Positions 8,316 through 17,080 of a stretch of 43,263 bases of DNA are shown here, one piece after another. Numbering within the stretch: position 1 is the first letter of the stretch; every line of letters starts with the position of its first letter. The translations under genes and the position numbers were made by a program. The notes under the pieces were generated by a model. That model had not been told where the DNA came from. It worked only from the letters and a program-made list of their open reading frames with translations, and did no database searches. Origin of the DNA: Bacteroidales bacterium (lineage in GTDB: Bacteria > Bacteroidota > Bacteroidia > Bacteroidales > UBA3663); the NCBI GenBank assembly GCA_017618715.1, contig JAFZTS010000025.1, positions 1 through 43,263 of the forward strand. Direction: 5' to 3'.

Positions 8316-9734
8316 ATGAATCTATTCAGACCCACGCTCTTATCTCTCCTCATCGCGCAAGTAGCGATAACTAACGCCGAACAGCGATTCAAGTATTACG
8401 ACCACATCACATTCTACGATGTCTATGCCGGCACCGTGAATGACAGTGTGGCCCCTGTACCCGAAGGTATCTATCGCCTCAACAATGCTCGTTTCACCAC
8501 CCTGCTCCCCTCCGCAGACCTCGACAGGATGGGCGATTCGCTACGGCTGGAAGTTAGCATCAGTGCTCTATGCGACAACTACGACCGCATCGGTTCGGTG
8601 GATCTCGTGCTGATGCCCAATGACTCGCTGATTTACAACGATTGCATACACACCAAGCCCAATGGCAGTACCTATTCAGGACGCCTTGGCGACACCGACC
8701 CAAGCATCCAACGCATCGAAGTCGGACGTTTCATCACACCCTTCATGGACATGAACAAAGGAGTGGACGTGCCCTACTCTTGGGATATTTCCTTCCTTTC
8801 TCCCCTTTTGCACGACAAACAGTTGCGTGACTCGATGAATCTTTGGCTGGAATTCCATCTCGAAGGTGTCCCGTACGCCGCCAATACCCAAATTGCAGGT
8901 TGCTCGGGCCGTAAAGACGTCTTTGCAGGCACCCTTGAAATCGTGTCGAACGACAAACGGGATGATGTTTTGCTCCAGCACCAACTAACCCTGCCTTTGG
9001 CATACGAGCGCTATCTAAATTCCTATAGCAAAGGACATAGCGACGAGGAGGGCACCACTGTAGCTCATTATCAAGTACATCTCGACGAGCCTATGAATGA
9101 CGCAATGTTCCTGATGATCAACTCCAACCATGGAGCCAACTCGGGTGGCGAAGAATATAACCGTCGATTGCATTACGTCTGGGTCAACGAATGGATGGCG
9201 ATGGTCTATCGCCCAGGACGCACCTCCTGCGAACCGTTCCGAATGTACAATACACAGGCCAATGGAATCTACGGATCATCGACGATGACCGACGAAACTT
9301 GGCAATCGTTCAGCAACTGGTGCCCAGGCGACGTAATCGACAACCACATCATCCATCTCGGAGCCATTCCCGCAGGCGACTATGACTTCCGACTGATGGT
9401 ACCTGACGCTGTATTCAACGACAATCAGGGCTATTTCCCCTTCTCGCTGACGTTCTTCGGCGTAAAGGAAGGGGACATCGATGGGCTTCAAACCATTCTG
9501 GACGAACGGACGCCTTCGACCAAAGTCAGCTGGGACGGCGATCATCTGCTGATAGACAACCACGGAGGCAAGATCGTGGAATGGACATTACTGAATGCCG
9601 CTGGCCAGCGAATTTCAGTACAGCCAGGTTCGGTGAATGAAATCAAGATGTCAAATCATCCGACGTCGGTCTATATCCTCCTGCTTCTGATGGAGGATGG
9701 CAGCACCGAAGTCCACAAATTCTTCAAGAACTGA
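8316..9734 (+). CDS. Secreted PNGase F-like protein (peptide-N-glycosidase F family) with T9SS-like C-terminus
   Basis: A 472-residue protein with an N-terminal signal peptide (to about residue 21). It aligns by eye with both beta-sandwich domains of Elizabethkingia PNGase F, which cuts intact N-glycans from asparagine. The three acidic active-site residues of PNGase F (D60, E118, E206) seem to have counterparts: D90 in CDNYDR, E179 in LWLEF and E280 in GGEEYNRR. EVGRFITPF matches EIGRFITPY, and NWCPGDVID matches GWCPGMAVP. The last 70 residues (WTLLNAAGQRI ... VHKFFKN) resemble a type IX secretion sorting domain, so the product is probably exported to or beyond the cell surface. It sits between pepP and an Omp28-like gene in one apparent operon, fitting use of host or dietary glycoproteins. 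Enzyme activity is inferred from the alignment. Confidence 0.8.
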   Translation: MNLFRPTLLSLLIAQVAITNAEQRFKYYDHITFYDVYAGTVNDSVAPVPEGIYRLNNARFTTLLPSADLDRMGDSLRLEVSISALCDNYDRIGSVDLVLMPNDSLIYNDCIHTKPNGSTYSGRLGDTDPSIQRIEVGRFITPFMDMNKGVDVPYSWDISFLSPLLHDKQLRDSMNLWLEFHLEGVPYAANTQIAGCSGRKDVFAGTLEIVSNDKRDDVLLQHQLTLPLAYERYLNSYSKGHSDEEGTTVAHYQVHLDEPMNDAMFLMINSNHGANSGGEEYNRRLHYVWVNEWMAMVYRPGRTSCEPFRMYNTQANGIYGSSTMTDETWQSFSNWCPGDVIDNHIIHLGAIPAGDYDFRLMVPDAVFNDNQGYFPFSLTFFGVKEGDIDGLQTILDERTPSTKVSWDGDHLLIDNHGGKIVEWTLLNAAGQRISVQPGSVNEIKMSNHPTSVYILLLLMEDGSTEVHKFFKN

Positions 9735-9778
9735 TGGTATCCTATATATATTTATTAATGTGTCATTCCAAAAATCGG

Positions 9779-11449
9779 ATGAAACGTCTCGTTCTTCTTG
9801 GTCTGATGGCCACATCATTTTTCTACGCCTCGGCGCAACTTACCCTAGGCTATTGCAATGAAGATAATCCCACAGGAAGCCTTAGCAACAGCAATACCAA
9901 CGCTACCATCTCGTGCGCTATGGGACTCACCCCCAACTTGCAGGCCGATTATACATTTTGCAATATCAGTTATTTGCGCATCTACTTCACCGCTCCCGAA
10001 AACCTCACTTCGCTCAATGTTTGGGTGCGCAAGGACCTGAATGAAGCCGAAAACCTCACAAGCATAGACGTAGAGCCATCCTCCCTGACAGAGGGATGGA
10101 ACGATATCGCCCTTCCCAGTCAGATTGAACTCTTAGGAAACGAAACTTATTACTGCGGTTACAGTTATACACAAAGCACCAAGACGCGTATTCCACTCAG
10201 TGGGACGAAAGGGACAGCCGAATCGTTCTACGTATCGACAGGAAGCAGTTGGCGCGACATGAGCGGGCAATATGCACCCGTCTGTATCCGTGTGGGACTA
10301 AGCAGCAACTACCAGTGTGCCATGGAATTGACCGACCTGCGTCTGGAACATCGTTGGTTCAGTAGCGATTGCTATGATGACACGGTCACCATCCTCGGCA
10401 CCATCCGAAATCTTGGCAACGAACCCCTGCATCACTTTACGGTTTCAGCGCAAGAATACGAGAAGAACAACTACAAGGCTATGTTTGAATGTGACAGCAC
10501 CTCGTTCGGTTATTCGGTTCCATTTGAATTCCGCTTCCCACGTGACAATTACATCTTTTTGATCAGTCCCGACATACCCGTCCACGTCGCCATCAGCATG
10601 CCCAACGGGCAAGAGAATCAATGCGACCACAAAACCAGCGACACCCTCTATTACGAACGAGGCGTAAGCAATCCCGACCCTTTGGGAGCTCCCACCAATC
10701 TGCTGATCGAGGAATTCACCAGCGAGGCCAACGGCTATGCTCCCGCAGGACAAACCCATCTGAGGAACGGCATAGAAAAGACGCTCCAACACTTCACCTA
10801 TTACGTCCCCGACGTGATATTGATCAGCCGGCACGAGGGTTATGGTCCAGCCGACGCTTGGCGTATCGATGGTTCGGATTACAAGCCGGACTTCTTCGGC
10901 CAGGAAGAACTGACTTTTGCTCCCGCCGCGATGGTTTGTCGAAACGGTCTGCCTTTCAGCACGACACTTGATGAAGACAGCATTGCCCAAATGATCGTCG
11001 AACAATTTAATGTCCAATATGGAAATATCCAGTTCAAGAATGTCTCTTTCAACGCGGACACGCACACCATATCCGCCACCATCAAGACCTATCTCTACGG
11101 TGTCTCCGTTTACAGGAATCCAACCCTCGTGGTCTGCATCAAACAGGACAAGGCAACTTCGATCGACCAAAAGAACTATTATCCAACACTTTATGACAGC
11201 GATTGGCAACGTGATGTAATCCGAAGTTTCGTCTCCTTGCCCAACGATGGGCGTCTGCTTGGCGACTTGGATCTCAATGCCGTTGCTACTGGGCAAGTCA
11301 GGATATCCGACTACGTCGCCCAAGAATTTGTAATCAACCAAGCCATTCCTTCTGACATCATTACCGGGGAAGGTCTTTCACTGGTAGCTTACATTTACGA
11401 TAAGGACTACACAAACAAAATTATCACGGTTTTTCAGGCAAAATTATGA
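9779..11449 (+). CDS. Secreted/outer-membrane Omp28-related protein
   Basis: A 556-residue exported protein. I start it at MKRLVLLGLMATSFFYASAQ, a good signal peptide, rather than at the upstream ATG at 9734, which would put 15 polar residues in front of it. The C-terminal half (from about residue 307, LLIEEFTSEANGYAPAG) resembles the Omp28 family, a thioredoxin-like fold common in Bacteroidetes surface proteins. Unlike many members it lacks the Cys pair that usually follows EEFT. The N-terminal half has no family I recognise; it looks like beta-sandwich material. It starts 44 bp after the PNGase F-like gene and ends at a terminator, so the two are probably made together. Its function is unknown. 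Confidence 0.65.
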   Translation: MKRLVLLGLMATSFFYASAQLTLGYCNEDNPTGSLSNSNTNATISCAMGLTPNLQADYTFCNISYLRIYFTAPENLTSLNVWVRKDLNEAENLTSIDVEPSSLTEGWNDIALPSQIELLGNETYYCGYSYTQSTKTRIPLSGTKGTAESFYVSTGSSWRDMSGQYAPVCIRVGLSSNYQCAMELTDLRLEHRWFSSDCYDDTVTILGTIRNLGNEPLHHFTVSAQEYEKNNYKAMFECDSTSFGYSVPFEFRFPRDNYIFLISPDIPVHVAISMPNGQENQCDHKTSDTLYYERGVSNPDPLGAPTNLLIEEFTSEANGYAPAGQTHLRNGIEKTLQHFTYYVPDVILISRHEGYGPADAWRIDGSDYKPDFFGQEELTFAPAAMVCRNGLPFSTTLDEDSIAQMIVEQFNVQYGNIQFKNVSFNADTHTISATIKTYLYGVSVYRNPTLVVCIKQDKATSIDQKNYYPTLYDSDWQRDVIRSFVSLPNDGRLLGDLDLNAVATGQVRISDYVAQEFVINQAIPSDIITGEGLSLVAYIYDKDYTNKIITVFQAKL

Positions 11450-11472
11450 AATACTTGATAATCGCAAATAAC

Positions 11473-11508
11473 AAATCGCCCCATTATGAGGCGATTTTTA
11501 CTTTTTTT
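11473..11508 (+). terminator. Rho-independent terminator of the pepP operon
   Basis: AAATCGCC at 11473-11480 pairs with GGCGATTT at 11490-11497, followed by a U-rich tract (TTTTTACTTTTTTT). It closes the transcript of the Omp28-like gene. Confidence 0.8.
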
Positions 11509-11519
11509 ATCAGAAATTC

Positions 11520-11535
11520 GTGCAAACGTTTGCAC
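11520..11535. promoter_or_regulatory. Perfect 16-bp palindrome, LacI/PurR-type operator-like
   Basis: GTGCAAACGTTTGCAC is a perfect inverted repeat with the CAAACGTTTG centre seen in operators of LacI-family regulators such as PurR. It covers the -33 TTTG (11529-11532) of the promoter that follows, so a bound repressor would block it. No LacI-type regulator is encoded in the window. Confidence 0.55.
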
Positions 11536-11560
11536 AATATCCATAAAAGCCCTATCTTTG
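11529..11560 (+). promoter_or_regulatory. Promoter of the candidate small RNA (TTTG-N20-TATCTTTG)
   Basis: TTTG at 11529-11532 and TATCTTTG at 11553-11560 are spaced by 20 bp, an exact match to the Bacteroidetes consensus. The expected start is near 11567. No plus-strand gene follows, only a terminator 35-70 bp further on. Confidence 0.75.
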
Positions 11561-11566
11561 CATCGT

Positions 11567-11635
11567 GTTTTTCATGGTATTAGATTTAAGGTAATGTGAA
11601 TTCGAGCCGTCGTGATGACGGTTCGAATTTTTTTT
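11567..11635 (+). ncRNA. Candidate stand-alone small RNA (about 70 nt) with a six-codon ORF
   Basis: The transcript predicted from the promoter at 11529-11560 ends at a strong terminator: AATTCGAGCCGTC/GACGGTTCGAATT around GTGAT, followed by eight T residues (11599-11635). Inside it, ATGGTATTAGATTTAAGGTAA (11574-11594) could encode the hexapeptide MVLDLR. The operon upstream already has its own terminator, and the gene downstream is on the other strand, so the unit is independent. It could be a regulatory RNA, a micro-peptide gene or a conserved repeat element. Boundaries are approximate. Confidence 0.55.
11599..11635 (+). terminator. Terminator of the candidate small RNA
   Basis: A 13-bp stem with one G-U pair (TTCGAGCCGTC/GACGGTTCGAA, extended by AA/TT), a GTGAT loop and a run of eight T residues on the plus strand. 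The minus strand has no U-tract after the stem, so it serves the plus strand only. Confidence 0.85.
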
Positions 11636-11641
11636 GGCATA

Positions 11642-12637
11642 TCACTCGTTCCTCATTTCACGAATCATATCCACCGCTCTATCCATTATTGCATATAGTT
11701 CTTCGACCGTTTCGGCACGAAGCATAGCGATGCGTGTGTCTCTGAAATTGGGTATTCCCTTGAAGATGGGAGTTGCGGCCAGATGGCGACGAATGTGCAG
11801 GATACCACGATACTCGTCGATACGTGCCACACTCTCCTCCACCTGATGCTTGAGAGCCATCACGCATTCATCAAGCGGGATGGGCGGCAGTTCCTCGCCC
11901 GTCTCAAGCAGATGCTTGATTTCGCGGAAGATCCACGGTCGTCCAAACGTAGCACGTCCCACCAGAATGCCATCCACACCCGTCTCCTCGAAACGCTGCA
12001 GGGCAATCTGCGCCGATGTGACATCACCATTCCCAATAATCGGGATGTGGATACGGGGATTCTGTTTCACCTCACGGATCAGCGTCCAATCAGCCTCCCC
12101 GTTATACATCTGCGAACGTGTGCGTCCATGAATGGCCAATGCCTGTATGCCGCAGTCCTGCAACTGCTCTGCCAGCGTGGTGATGATCTTGTGCTCGCAA
12201 TCCCATCCGAGACGTGTCTTCACGGTCACGGGCAAATGAACGGCATCGACCACAGCCCGCGTGATTTCGAGCAACAGCGGGATATCACGAAGCATGCCCG
12301 CACCAGCACCTTTGCCTGCTACACGCTTTACGGGACAACCGAAATTGATGTCGATAATATCAGGATGGGCCTGTTCCACGATCTGGGCAGCCTCGACCAT
12401 CGACGGAACGTCACGTCCATAAATCTGGATCACTACAGGACGCTCTTCGTCGAGCACCGTAAGCTTCCGCATTGTCTTGTCGATGCTGCGGATAAGCGCA
12501 TCGGCCGACACGAATTCAGAATAGACCATGTCTGCACCGAAATGGCGGCACTGGAGTCGAAAACCCACATCGGTGACATCCTCCATGGGTGCAAGCATCA
12601 CGGCCCTATCAGGCAATACTACATTACCTATCTTCAT
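11642..12637 (-). CDS. dusB: tRNA-dihydrouridine synthase, DusB type
   Basis: A 331-residue FMN enzyme that reduces uridine to dihydrouridine in the tRNA D-loop. Visible motifs are the N-terminal barrel strand MLAPMEDVTDVGFR, the catalytic-cysteine segment DINFGCPVKRVAGKGAGAGML, HGRTRSQMYNG and the FMN-phosphate site IPIIGNGDV. Order and length fit DusB. It is a single gene. A TATCTTTG -7 element is at 12684-12677, about 40 bp upstream. Confidence 0.94.
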   Translation of the reverse strand: MKIGNVVLPDRAVMLAPMEDVTDVGFRLQCRHFGADMVYSEFVSADALIRSIDKTMRKLTVLDEERPVVIQIYGRDVPSMVEAAQIVEQAHPDIIDINFGCPVKRVAGKGAGAGMLRDIPLLLEITRAVVDAVHLPVTVKTRLGWDCEHKIITTLAEQLQDCGIQALAIHGRTRSQMYNGEADWTLIREVKQNPRIHIPIIGNGDVTSAQIALQRFEETGVDGILVGRATFGRPWIFREIKHLLETGEELPPIPLDECVMALKHQVEESVARIDEYRGILHIRRHLAATPIFKGIPNFRDTRIAMLRAETVEELYAIMDRAVDMIREMRNE

Positions 12638-12676
12638 ATATATTTATATTGTTAAGAAATTGCTATTTTGATAGTG

Positions 12677-12684
12677 CAAAGATA
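12677..12684 (-). promoter_or_regulatory. -7 element for dusB
   Basis: TATCTTTG on the minus strand, about 40 bp before the dusB start. The -33 region is not canonical. It is instead occupied by a near-palindrome, TGCGCAATATTGCACA (12693-12708, 14 of 16 positions symmetric), which might be a protein-binding site. Confidence 0.55.
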
Positions 12685-12723
12685 ACTATTTTTGCGCAAT
12701 ATTGCACATTTTGAGGTCAAGAA

Positions 12724-12755
12724 ATTGGTTTTTTTTCAATAAATAATTATATTTG
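12724..12755 (+). promoter_or_regulatory. frdCAB promoter (ATTG-N20-TATATTTG)
   Basis: TATATTTG at 12748-12755 has ATTG 20 bp upstream at 12724-12727. Transcription should start near 12762, leaving a leader of about 90 nt before frdC in which I see no riboswitch-like structure. Confidence 0.65.
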
Positions 12756-12850
12756 CAGCGATATAAAAAGAATTACGCCTTAAAAAAGGCTGTAAAGTGC
12801 CAACAAAACAACCAATAAATCAATATTACTAACAACAACACCAAATTCCT

Positions 12851-13558
12851 ATGTGGTTAACATCTTCGTCAATCGGTCGTAAGGTGGTAATGAGTGTCAC
12901 CGGTGCTTGCCTTGTGCTCTTTCTCACCTTCCACATGCTGATGAACCTTGTTTATGTGTATGATGTCATCGTAGGCACACCTGCGGGCGAACATTACTTC
13001 GACAAGGTCTGTGAATTCCTGGGCACCAACTGGTACGCGCTCCTTGGCACTGCCGGCTTGGCTCTGCTCATAGTCATCCATTTTATCTACGCCTTCATCC
13101 TAACCCTTCAGAACTGGAAGGCTCGTGGCAATGACCGTTATGCCATTTCCGGCAAGCAGCCTGTCCATTGGGCTGCCAAGAACATGCTCGTGCTTGGTAT
13201 CATCGTTATCTGCGGCATTCTGATTCACCTCTACAACTTCTGGAGTAACATGATGTTGGCTGAACTGGCCGGTTCAGAAGGCACATTCGCTGCCACTGCA
13301 GGCTTTGATTGGATCACCTACACCCTTTCTGACCCAATCCTCTTCGTGCTCTACATCATCTGGTTTGCAGCACTCTGGTTCCACCTCACCCACGGCATCT
13401 GGTCGTCTATGCAGACCCTTGGCTGGAATGGTAAGATCTGGCTCGATCGCTGGATTTGCATCAGCTACATCTGGGCTACTGTCATCTTCTGCGGCTTCTT
13501 CCTCGTTCTTGTGACCGCCGTCATTAAGCAAGGTGGCTTCCACAGCATCTGCTGCTAA
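12851..13558 (+). CDS. frdC: Fumarate reductase/succinate dehydrogenase cytochrome b subunit
   Basis: A 235-residue integral membrane protein with five hydrophobic helices. It has conserved His residues in FLTFHMLMN, IVIHFIYA, ILIHLYNFW and WFHLTHGIWSS that fit two haem b groups. It is the single-subunit diheme cytochrome b of type B quinol:fumarate reductases (the Wolinella type). It passes electrons from menaquinol to FrdB. First gene of frdCAB, with 41 bp to frdA. Confidence 0.92.
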   Translation: MWLTSSSIGRKVVMSVTGACLVLFLTFHMLMNLVYVYDVIVGTPAGEHYFDKVCEFLGTNWYALLGTAGLALLIVIHFIYAFILTLQNWKARGNDRYAISGKQPVHWAAKNMLVLGIIVICGILIHLYNFWSNMMLAELAGSEGTFAATAGFDWITYTLSDPILFVLYIIWFAALWFHLTHGIWSSMQTLGWNGKIWLDRWICISYIWATVIFCGFFLVLVTAVIKQGGFHSICC

Positions 13559-13599
13559 TTAATCTTAACATCGTAAATCCATAAACATCAATTCAGACT

Positions 13600-15576
13600 A
13601 TGGCTATTGAACACATCATGGATCCCGCGCTCAGCCGCATCCCCGAAGGAAAGCTCGCTGACAAGTGGACGAACTATAAGGCACACCAGAAGCTGGTGAA
13701 CCCAGCCAACAAGCGTAAACTCGACATCATCGTCGTAGGTTCAGGCCTCGCCGGTGGTGCTGCAGCTGCTACTCTGGGCGAAATGGGCTTCAAGGTAAAG
13801 TGCTTCTGCATCCAGGACTCTCCTCGTCGTGCACACTCTATCGCTGCACAGGGCGGTATCAATGCTGCCAAGAACTATCAGAATGACGGTGACTCGGTAT
13901 ATCGTCTCTTCTACGACACCATCAAGGGCGGTGACTACCGCGCTCGTGAGGCCAACGTTTATCGTCTGGCTGAAGTTTCCAACAACATCATCGACCAGTG
14001 CGTTGCCCAGGGCGTACCTTTCGCTCGTGAATATGGCGGCACTCTCGCCAACCGTTCATTCGGTGGTGCACAGGTATCGCGTACCTTCTATGCCAAGGGA
14101 CAAACCGGCCAGCAGCTTCTGCTCGGCGCCTACTCTTCGCTCAACCGTCAGATTGAGAAGGGCACTGTCACCATGTATCCTCGCCGTGAGATGCTCGACG
14201 TTGTCCTCATCAAGGACAAGGAAGGTGTTGAACGCGCACGTGGCATCATCTGCCGCAACCTCGTTACCGGTGAACTGGAGCGTTATTCCGCTCACGCAGT
14301 TGTCGTAGCAACTGGCGGTTATGGCAATGCCTACTTCCTCTCCACCAACGCTATGTCGTGCAACGGTGGCGCAGCCATCCAGATCTATCACAAGGGTGCT
14401 ATGTTTGCCAACCCATGCTACGCACAGATTCACCCCACCTGTATCCCTGTACACGGCGACATCCAGTCGAAACTTACCCTGATGTCCGAATCTCTCCGTA
14501 ACGATGGTCGTATCTGGGTACCCAAGAAACTCGAAGATGCCAAGCGCCTGCAGCGCGGCGAAATTCGTGGCCACCAGATTCCCGAAGAGGATCGCGACTA
14601 CTATCTGGAGCGCCGCTATCCCGCTTTCGGTAACCTCGTTCCTCGCGACGTAGCATCACGTGCTGCCAAGGAGCGTTGCGACAAGGGCTTCGGCGTCAAC
14701 AGCACCGGCCTCGCAGTATTCCTCGACTTCTCGGATGCCATCAAGCGTCTGGGCAAGGATGTGGTTGCAGACAAGTACGGCAACCTCTTCCAGATGTATC
14801 AGAAGATTACTGACGACAACCCATACGAGACCCCAATGATGATCTATCCCGCTATCCACTACACGATGGGCGGCATCTGGGTTGACTATGAGTTGATGAC
14901 CTCTGTCAAGGGTCTGTTCTGCGCTGGTGAGGCTAACTTCTCTGATCACGGTGCCAACCGTCTTGGTGCTTCTGCCCTTATGCAGGGTCTCGCCGATGGT
15001 TACTTCGTGCTGCCTTACACACTGCAGAACTATCTGGCCGACCAGATTCAGGTTCCACGCTTCTCGACCGATCTCCCCGAATTCCAGGAGGCAGAAGATG
15101 CCATCAAGGCAAAGATCCAGAAGATTATGGCAGTTCAGGGCACACGCACCGTCGATTCCATCCACAAGGAACTGGGTCACATCATGTGGGACAACGTCGG
15201 CATGGGTCGTACCAAGGCTGGTCTCGAAGAGGGTCTCAAGAAGCTCGGCGAGCTCCGCAAGACCTTCTGGAAGGAGGTATATGTACCTGGTGAAGCCAGC
15301 ACCCTCAACACCGAGCTCGACAAGGCCATTCGTCTGCTCGACTTCATCGAGATTGGCGAGCTGATGGCACGCGATGCCCTCCATCGTGAGGAGTCGTGCG
15401 GTGGCCACTTCCGTGAGGAACACCAGACCGAGGAAGGCGAAGCCAAGCGCGACGACAAGAACTTCATGTACGTAGGTTGCTGGAAGTACATGGGCGAAGG
15501 CAAGGAGCCCGAACTCTACAAGGAGATGCTTGACTACCAGGAAATCAAGGTACAGACACGTAACTACAAGTCATAA
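13600..15576 (+). CDS. frdA: Fumarate reductase/succinate dehydrogenase flavoprotein subunit
   Basis: A 658-residue flavoprotein. The FAD dinucleotide-binding motif is [12 protein letters not shown] (about residues 47-57). The likely covalent-FAD His is H79 in [17 protein letters not shown] and the [27 protein letters not shown] block are also present. It reduces fumarate to succinate at the end of the anaerobic succinate/propionate pathway of Bacteroidales, and may run backwards. The length and the C-terminal region fit the type B enzymes of Bacteroidetes. 27 bp separate it from frdB. Confidence 0.95.
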   Translation: MAIEHIMDPALSRIPEGKLADKWTNYKAHQKLVNPANKRKLDIIVVGSGLAGGAAAATLGEMGFKVKCFCIQDSPRRAHSIAAQGGINAAKNYQNDGDSVYRLFYDTIKGGDYRAREANVYRLAEVSNNIIDQCVAQGVPFAREYGGTLANRSFGGAQVSRTFYAKGQTGQQLLLGAYSSLNRQIEKGTVTMYPRREMLDVVLIKDKEGVERARGIICRNLVTGELERYSAHAVVVATGGYGNAYFLSTNAMSCNGGAAIQIYHKGAMFANPCYAQIHPTCIPVHGDIQSKLTLMSESLRNDGRIWVPKKLEDAKRLQRGEIRGHQIPEEDRDYYLERRYPAFGNLVPRDVASRAAKERCDKGFGVNSTGLAVFLDFSDAIKRLGKDVVADKYGNLFQMYQKITDDNPYETPMMIYPAIHYTMGGIWVDYELMTSVKGLFCAGEANFSDHGANRLGASALMQGLADGYFVLPYTLQNYLADQIQVPRFSTDLPEFQEAEDAIKAKIQKIMAVQGTRTVDSIHKELGHIMWDNVGMGRTKAGLEEGLKKLGELRKTFWKEVYVPGEASTLNTELDKAIRLLDFIEIGELMARDALHREESCGGHFREEHQTEEGEAKRDDKNFMYVGCWKYMGEGKEPELYKEMLDYQEIKVQTRNYKS

Positions 15577-15603
15577 TTCACCCTTTTAATAATTTAGACA
15601 ACT

Positions 15604-16365
15604 ATGGGAAAAGAAAATTTTCTGAACGTAAAAGTCAAAGTTTGGCGTCAGCGCGGCCCAAAGGAAAAGGGCGAATTCAAGACCTATGACGTTGAGCACG
15701 TTTCGACCGAAATGTCATTCTTTGAGATGATGGACACGCTCAACGAGCAGCTCATCAACAAGCACGAGGAACCCATTGTCTTCGACCACGACTGTCGTGA
15801 AGGCATCTGCGGCACCTGCTCGCTTTACATCAACGGTCGTCCTCACGGCATCGACGATGCCATCACCACTTGCCAGCTCCACATGCGCAAGTTCAAGAAT
15901 GGTGAAACCATCACCGTTGAGCCATGGCGCTCGGCAGGATTCCCCGTAATCCGCGACCTGATGGTTGACCGCTCCGCTTTCGATAAGATCCAGCAGGCTG
16001 GTGGCTACACCTCGATCAACTGCGGTGCTGCCCAGGATGCCAATGCGATCCTCATCTCGAAGGTGGATGCTGACGAAGCTATGGACTCCGCATCCTGCAT
16101 CGGCTGTGGCGCTTGCGTGGCTGCTTGCAAGAACGGCTCTGCTATGCTCTTCGTCAGCGCCAAGGTAAGCCAGTTCGCCCTCCTTCCACAAGGCAAGGTA
16201 GAGGCAGCTCGCCGCGCCAAGGCTATGGTGGCTCGTATGGACGAACTCGGATTCGGCAACTGCACCAACACTCGTGCCTGCGAGATGGAATGCCCCAAGA
16301 GCGTGAAGATTTCCAACATCGCACGTCTCAACCGTGAGTTCATCAAGGCTAAGTTAGCTGATTGA
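15604..16365 (+). CDS. frdB: Fumarate reductase/succinate dehydrogenase iron-sulfur subunit
   Basis: A 253-residue iron-sulfur protein carrying electrons between FrdC and FrdA. The [2Fe-2S] ligands C64, C69, C72 and C90 lie in [13 protein letters not shown] and TTCQ. The second domain has C165-x2-C168-x2-C171-x3-C175, then C220, C226 and C230, which supply the [4Fe-4S] and [3Fe-4S] clusters. Last gene of the frd operon, closed by a terminator about 45 bp later. Confidence 0.95.
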   Translation: MGKENFLNVKVKVWRQRGPKEKGEFKTYDVEHVSTEMSFFEMMDTLNEQLINKHEEPIVFDHDCREGICGTCSLYINGRPHGIDDAITTCQLHMRKFKNGETITVEPWRSAGFPVIRDLMVDRSAFDKIQQAGGYTSINCGAAQDANAILISKVDADEAMDSASCIGCGACVAACKNGSAMLFVSAKVSQFALLPQGKVEAARRAKAMVARMDELGFGNCTNTRACEMECPKSVKISNIARLNREFIKAKLAD

Positions 16366-16410
16366 TCCGATACACATTTCTCCTTCATTGGAGAAGAAAA
16401 CTTGATAATG

Positions 16411-16441
16411 CGGCCTCCGAATGCTCTTCGGAGGCCGTTTT
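16411..16441 (+). terminator. Rho-independent terminator of frdCAB
   Basis: CGGCCTCCGAA (16411-16421) pairs perfectly with TTCGGAGGCCG (16427-16437) around a 5-nt loop and is followed by TTTT. Confidence 0.9.
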
Positions 16442-16483
16442 ACAATCCATCTTTCACCATAACAAGAGTTTTTACATCGAAAA

Positions 16484-16515
16484 TTTGGAATATAGCAAGA
16501 AAAGCAGTATCTTTG
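16484..16515 (+). promoter_or_regulatory. Promoter of the small membrane protein gene (TTTG-N20-TATCTTTG)
   Basis: TTTG at 16484-16487 and TATCTTTG at 16508-16515 are exactly 20 bp apart. The expected start is near 16522, about 43 nt before the ATG. Confidence 0.8.
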
Positions 16516-16564
16516 CGGCCAGAATATAAACAAATTATAATAATTATATAAACCCTCAATCAAA

Positions 16565-16903
16565 ATGAAATATTTTGGTAACCTCTTTTGGGGCGCACTG
16601 TTGCTGATGCTCGGCATCATCGCCCTCCTTTGGGCCACCGATGTGCTCAACAGTCTTTCATTCCTCAAGACTTGGTGGCCTATGTTCATCATCATCCCTT
16701 GTGCAATCCGTTTGATGTTCGCTCCCGACAAGCTGATGTCATTGCTTGGCATAGGCATTGGCGTGGTGCTACAGCTCTATCGCCTGGGCTACATCGAGGA
16801 CTTCAAGACCACCGCAGCCATCACTGGTGCAGTAGCTCTCATCATGATTGCTCTTCAGATCCTTACCCGTGGAGGTCGTATGCCAAGAGGCGGACACCGC
16901 TGA
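16565..16903 (+). CDS. Small membrane protein with LiaF-like transmembrane region
   Basis: A 112-residue protein with three or four hydrophobic segments (about residues 5-25, 36-50, 58-72 and 82-100) and a basic tail (GGRMPRGGHR). The pattern of a leading helix, a short loop, then a WWPMFIIIP segment resembles the N-terminal membrane region of LiaF/LiaI-type stress proteins (DUF5668-like). No soluble LiaF domain follows, and no partner sensor or regulator gene is adjacent. It has its own strong promoter, so it is probably expressed. Its function is unknown. Confidence 0.7.
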   Translation: MKYFGNLFWGALLLMLGIIALLWATDVLNSLSFLKTWWPMFIIIPCAIRLMFAPDKLMSLLGIGIGVVLQLYRLGYIEDFKTTAAITGAVALIMIALQILTRGGRMPRGGHR

Positions 16904-16904
16904 T

Positions 16905-16944
16905 AAAAAACGAAGAACGGCTGGCTTCACAGCCTGCCGTCCTC
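16905..16944 (-). terminator. Minus-strand terminator-like hairpin
   Basis: On the minus strand ACGGC-A-GGCT, loop GTGA, then AGCC-A-GCCGT forms a nine-pair stem with one A/A mismatch. It can be extended by neighbouring G-rich and C/T-rich bases, and is followed by TTTTTT at 16910-16905. The plus strand has no T-run after it, so it suits a leftward transcript. Confidence 0.6.
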
Positions 16945-17034
16945 AAACACACATGAATAGCTAAAATATTTTATAAACACACACTATCTTATAACCAAAC
17001 TTTATATCTTAATCACACAAATAAGAACATATTC

Positions 17035-17070
17035 AGATCCGGAAGTTTAAATCTCTCGGGTCTTTTTTCT
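17035..17070 (+). terminator. Possible terminator of the small membrane protein gene
   Basis: AGATCCG (17035-17041) can pair with CGGGTCT (17057-17063), with one G-U pair and a long loop, followed by TTTTTTCTTTT. The large loop makes it weaker than the other terminators here. Confidence 0.4.
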
Positions 17071-17080
17071 TTTGACGCTG

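Larger units (their letters stand above)
16905..17074 (-). ncRNA. Candidate minus-strand small RNA (about 170 nt)
   Basis: A promoter-like pair at 17111-17081 and a terminator-like hairpin at 16944-16905 bracket about 170 bp of AT-rich sequence that has no gene on either strand. A short hairpin (GACCCG/CGGATC) could form near its 5' end. It encodes nothing longer than a five-codon ORF. It may be a regulatory RNA. Alternatively the two signals are coincidental in AT-rich DNA. Confidence 0.4.

Noticed and set aside
10445..11341. 298-codon minus-strand open frame
   Set aside because: It is antisense to the Omp28-like gene, which has a signal peptide and a family match. No motif or promoter supports the antisense frame.
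14656..15423. 255-codon minus-strand open frame
   Set aside because: It is the shadow of frdA, one of the best-conserved genes in the window.
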